From an uncultured Pseudomonadota bacterium (lineage in GTDB: Bacteria > Pseudomonadota > Alphaproteobacteria > UBA3830): DNA of 54,020 nt. The notes under the pieces are model-generated. The model had not been told where the DNA came from. It made no database searches and saw only the letters and a list, made by a program, of their open reading frames with translations. Positions 51,261 through 54,020 of this stretch are shown piece by piece. Position numbers and translations under genes: made by a program. The stretch lies in assembly GCA_902796155.1 (NCBI GenBank), contig CADBNZ010000034.1, forward strand, positions 1 to 54,020, in the 5' to 3' direction. Within the stretch, counting starts at the first letter, position 1. Each line of letters opens with the position of its first letter.

Positions 51261-53354
51261 TTATTCAATAATTACTTTAATCTTATCTAGTCCACATAAC
51301 TTGGAAAACATTTTAAACGCACTGCATTTTTCGTTAAAAAATTTTATTTCAGAAGAATGAGAGCTCGTAACTAACAACGTTTTTCCTTGCATTCCGGAGT
51401 GCTCTATAACTTCGATTCCATCAAATTCTTGACCTCTGAGTTCGTAATCTGCGATCAAAAACAGCCTATTCTTATAATCATCACTAAAAGAAGATATAAA
51501 ACTCAAAACTTCACGTCCATTGGTGAAGTATTTTACTGATATATCTTTCAAAAATGGTTCGAAAATATCTTTCCAAGCTTCGAAAATCGATGGATCATCA
51601 TCTAAAACAATAACCACGTCGCCTTTTTTTAACCATATCGTATCAGAAAACCACGATGGAGCACTGCTTTTAGAAAACGTCATATAAAATTCTGTTCCAA
51701 CATTTTCTGCAGAGCGAACTTCTAAACGACCATTCATGTCATTGACGGTTTTCATGATTTGTTTCATGCCAAGTCCGTGTCCTTTATCTTTGGTCGTTTG
51801 TATAACTGCCCCATTATTGATTTTATTGGCAATTTCTGCAGGCATACCGCAACCATTATCTTTTACATAAACAGAAATATTGCTGTTTTCATTATCCACA
51901 GTAAATCCGATTTTGATAACACCGTACGCATTTTTATGTAAAGCTTCAACGGCATTGTTGATAAGGTTGCACATTGTACGACAGAAATCGGAATAATCTC
52001 CTTTGATAAAGAAACAAGCATTACTATTCGCGGGAACATAATCAAATTCAACATTCGCATCAGAATATTGATAACGCATTAATCTCAAAGATTCTACTAA
52101 AGCAACTTGCACGCAAATAGAATCTTCCTTATCAACCTTAATTTCTTCGTTATTGTTGTACTTTGAAAGAAGTTTGCCGAGAATTCTCTCTATGCTACTG
52201 ATTACATTTTTCAATGCATTATGTTTTTTTTCAGGAAGAAACGCATCATTAGCTAGAATTGATAATACCATAAGCGGAGAACGAATATCGTGAGCAACTG
52301 ATTCTGCTAAATTTTGTACCTCCTTTTTTCTTTCCAAGAGCTCCAATTTTTTTCGATCTGTTATGTCGACTGCCAATCCCATAACGCCTTCAACTTCTCC
52401 GTCTATAATCAAAGGGCTCTTTACTGAAAGATATGTCACATCATTATACTGCTCTTCAACAACGTTTTTTTTCCCTGTGCGCACAACTTCCTGATTATTG
52501 CTCCATGCTTGTTCAGTTAATTCCTTTACGTTACGATCGCCTACAACTTTCTCCAGAGCATAATTTTTATAAATATGGTTACCGAATTTATCTATTACAA
52601 AGAAATTCACATTCGAAACTTTTTCTTTCATAAAAATAGCAATTTCTTTATCGAGCATATCGAAACGGTTATCACGATATAGGGTGTGTTTCTGCGCATA
52701 TCTTGATGTTTTGTAATTTAAAAGCTTCGAATTTATTCCGTAACGACTGAATGCGTTTTTCATACAACGTGCAAGCCCCATCGGATAAAGGAGATTGGCA
52801 TCTTGCAAAAAAGCACATGCATATGCGCATTCTTCCAGCATAAAATCTATACAACAAGGCAGTTCATAATTTCCTTTATATGCGGAAAGCGAGGCATCAG
52901 TAAAGGTAAGATCTCTGAAGTCTCTAACGATACCATTACCATCAGAATCGCCGCCGAAATCTTTTAATATCCGTTCATGCCATTCCTTAAATTCCCTACG
53001 TTCGAGACCATCTGCCCATGATAGAAGCTCTGTTTCTACTTCTAATCTTTCAATTTCGGCTTTATTGTTCAAATACCATATTGTAGGAACATCTTTCTCG
53101 CAATAAGCTGAAAATTCATGAATACAATGTCTATAAAGATAGGAAGTGTCGGTTATATATAGTTTTTTTACCTTATTTTTAAAAGGAAAGCTATTTAACG
53201 TATTTACTAAATCTTCAAACCCTTCACCAGTCTGTGATACACATCCATATGAGATAACACACTGTAATACAACACTACCATCAGGGCTTTCTTCCCAAAA
53301 ATCCAGAGCATCTTTTGCCCACTTTACCATCCTCTCTGATTTCACAATAGCCAT
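51261..53354 (-). CDS. Hybrid histidine kinase with cyclodipeptide-synthase-like N-terminal domain, PAS and receiver
   Basis: 697 residues, no membrane helix, start preceded by AAGGGGGG. Residues 1-215 resemble tRNA-dependent cyclodipeptide synthases: VLQCVISYGC with Ser35 at the nucleophile position, LYITDTSYLYRHC (63-77), ELLSWADGLERREFKEWHER (109-128), then FMLEECAYAC (171-180) with Glu175 at the catalytic position and Phe where many have Tyr, and LLYPMGL. Residues about 235-335 are a PAS domain ending VMGLAVDITDRKKLE. HisKA has AHDIRSPL (His355). HATPase has NLINNAVEAL (463-472), DNGCGMP (499-505) and KGHGLGM (524-530). The receiver (580-697) has VLDDDPS, Asp636 in IADYELRG, Thr663 and Lys685. 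Kinase and receiver calls are firm; the N-terminal call is from remembered family patterns. Confidence 0.85.
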   Translation of the reverse strand: MAIVKSERMVKWAKDALDFWEESPDGSVVLQCVISYGCVSQTGEGFEDLVNTLNSFPFKNKVKKLYITDTSYLYRHCIHEFSAYCEKDVPTIWYLNNKAEIERLEVETELLSWADGLERREFKEWHERILKDFGGDSDGNGIVRDFRDLTFTDASLSAYKGNYELPCCIDFMLEECAYACAFLQDANLLYPMGLARCMKNAFSRYGINSKLLNYKTSRYAQKHTLYRDNRFDMLDKEIAIFMKEKVSNVNFFVIDKFGNHIYKNYALEKVVGDRNVKELTEQAWSNNQEVVRTGKKNVVEEQYNDVTYLSVKSPLIIDGEVEGVMGLAVDITDRKKLELLERKKEVQNLAESVAHDIRSPLMVLSILANDAFLPEKKHNALKNVISSIERILGKLLSKYNNNEEIKVDKEDSICVQVALVESLRLMRYQYSDANVEFDYVPANSNACFFIKGDYSDFCRTMCNLINNAVEALHKNAYGVIKIGFTVDNENSNISVYVKDNGCGMPAEIANKINNGAVIQTTKDKGHGLGMKQIMKTVNDMNGRLEVRSAENVGTEFYMTFSKSSAPSWFSDTIWLKKGDVVIVLDDDPSIFEAWKDIFEPFLKDISVKYFTNGREVLSFISSFSDDYKNRLFLIADYELRGQEFDGIEVIEHSGMQGKTLLVTSSHSSEIKFFNEKCSAFKMFSKLCGLDKIKVIIE

Positions 53355-53365
53355 AGTTCCCCCCT

Positions 53366-53403
53366 TTTTTAATAGCTGTATATATTTTTAATAGCTGTAT
53401 ATA
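53366..53403. repeat. Two abutting perfect 19-bp direct repeats upstream of the hybrid kinase
   Basis: TTTTTAATAGCTGTATATA occurs at 53366-53384 and again, without gap, at 53385-53403. It lies 12-49 bases upstream of the kinase start, in its leader or promoter. TATATTC/GAATATA-type boxes follow at 53401-53411. Candidate operator; the binding protein is unknown. Confidence 0.85.
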
Positions 53404-53561
53404 GAATATACACATTTTTAAAATAGTCAACTGATATATCGCTGTAGAAAAGCTGCTGAACATTGCAACTGCGAACTGTGTCTCCTCATAAATGCTCTTT
53501 CCTTTTATATCAGGAAGACCTTAAACAATACTGTTGGCTACTACATACATATATACTTTTG

Positions 53562-53852
53562 CTATTTACTTAATTTCTTCGATCTATAAAAAACGATCAA
53601 AAAAGTCACAGCTCCGCATGTAATTAGCGATAACAAGTATCCTAAAAGCAGAATATGATCTCCATGAATGTACGCATGTAAAGTCGTAAACAGTTGAATA
53701 ACATTGAATCCCGCAAACGTCAATAATGATTGTCCATGAGAATCCTTTGTTCTGTATATTTCTATCGCTTGGGGAATAAAAAGAACGGCATTAATAAACA
53801 AGCCAGCCGCAAATACAAATTCTATGACATACTCTAAACAGTTGTATTCCAT
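53562..53852 (-). CDS. SemiSWEET / PQ-loop family small membrane transporter
   Basis: 96 residues with three membrane helices, the size of bacterial SemiSWEETs. The PQ-loop motif is in FIPQAIEIYRTKDSHGQSLL (about 26-45), followed by TFAGFNVIQLFTTLHAYIHG and LLLGYLLSLITCGAVTFLIV. SemiSWEETs dimerise to pass sugars down a gradient, whereas other PQ-loop proteins move amino acids, so the substrate is open. AAGGAGA 8 bases upstream supports ATG 53852. It is on the same strand as the hybrid kinase and 207 bases from it, so co-regulation is possible but not shown. Bases 53853-54020 hold no gene I can support. Confidence 0.8.
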   Translation of the reverse strand: MEYNCLEYVIEFVFAAGLFINAVLFIPQAIEIYRTKDSHGQSLLTFAGFNVIQLFTTLHAYIHGDHILLLGYLLSLITCGAVTFLIVFYRSKKLSK

Positions 53853-54020
53853 ATGAAAATCTCCTTACAAAAACAACCGAAGGTAGAATAATGCATTTTT
53901 ATTGTAAAAAGCAACAACAAAGTTATTGTTTTCAACAAAACGCATCTTAGCAACAGAATCCGAACGATTTAGTAGGAAAAGAGTCGAGTAATCGTCTAAG
54001 TTAATCGAACTATTTATTAA

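Overview
The window looks like a low-GC alphaproteobacterial chromosome, most likely from an intracellular, host-associated lineage of the Holosporales/Rickettsiales type. This is inferred from the AT-rich composition, the lptF-lptG-lptD / surA / rsmA neighbourhood, the alpha-type HisRS, a type VI secretion (T6SS) cluster, exported eukaryote-directed enzymes (a phosphatidylinositol phospholipase C and two exported GT25 glycosyltransferases), many frameshifted genes and dispersed palindromic repeats. No taxonomic marker such as rRNA is present.

Region 1 (1-7.4 kb) is accessory and decaying. It holds the C-terminal end of a DUF927 primase/helicase-like protein followed by GTGGACA repeats, a frameshifted SPL-like radical SAM gene, a DUF1848 gene with two frameshifts, a secreted PI-PLC, an unrecognised minus-strand pseudogene, a lysine-rich secreted protein, a broken DNA-binding protein, a frameshifted CYTH protein and a GyrI-like protein. 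Region 2 (7.5-13.5 kb) has recD2 overlapped by a second SPL-like radical SAM gene, tRNA-Gln, an Asn/Ser/Gln-rich secreted protein and pepA. Region 3 (13.5-17.9 kb) has repeats, a TadE-like protein and a convergent operon of a secretin and two prepilins. Region 4 (18.1-25.2 kb) is envelope biogenesis: lptF-lptG-lptD on minus, divergent surA-rsmA on plus, then hsp20. Region 5 (25.4-35.5 kb) has a frameshifted acetyltransferase, two exported GT25 enzymes and tssK-tssL-tssM(split)-tssA. Region 6 (35.6-43.1 kb) has four tRNAs, a NUDIX hydrolase, gmk with a shifted C-terminus, an outer-membrane barrel, a GT-C membrane protein, repeats, hisS and an orphan GHMP kinase.

Region 7 (43.2-51.0 kb) is one co-oriented morphogenesis cluster, mreC-mreD-mrdA-rodA-ftsQ-ftsA-ftsZ, joining the elongation and division machineries. 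Region 8 (51.0-54.0 kb) holds an alpha/beta-hydrolase fragment, a hybrid histidine kinase and a SemiSWEET-like transporter.

The most unusual object is that kinase (51261-53354, minus). Its first ~215 residues resemble a tRNA-dependent cyclodipeptide synthase, followed by PAS, HisKA, HATPase and receiver domains, and two perfect abutting 19-bp repeats lie just upstream of its start. At least ten frameshifts occur in otherwise recognisable genes, including gmk and tssM. Several fall in A8, T7 or T5 runs, so consensus errors or slippage must be separated from true decay.
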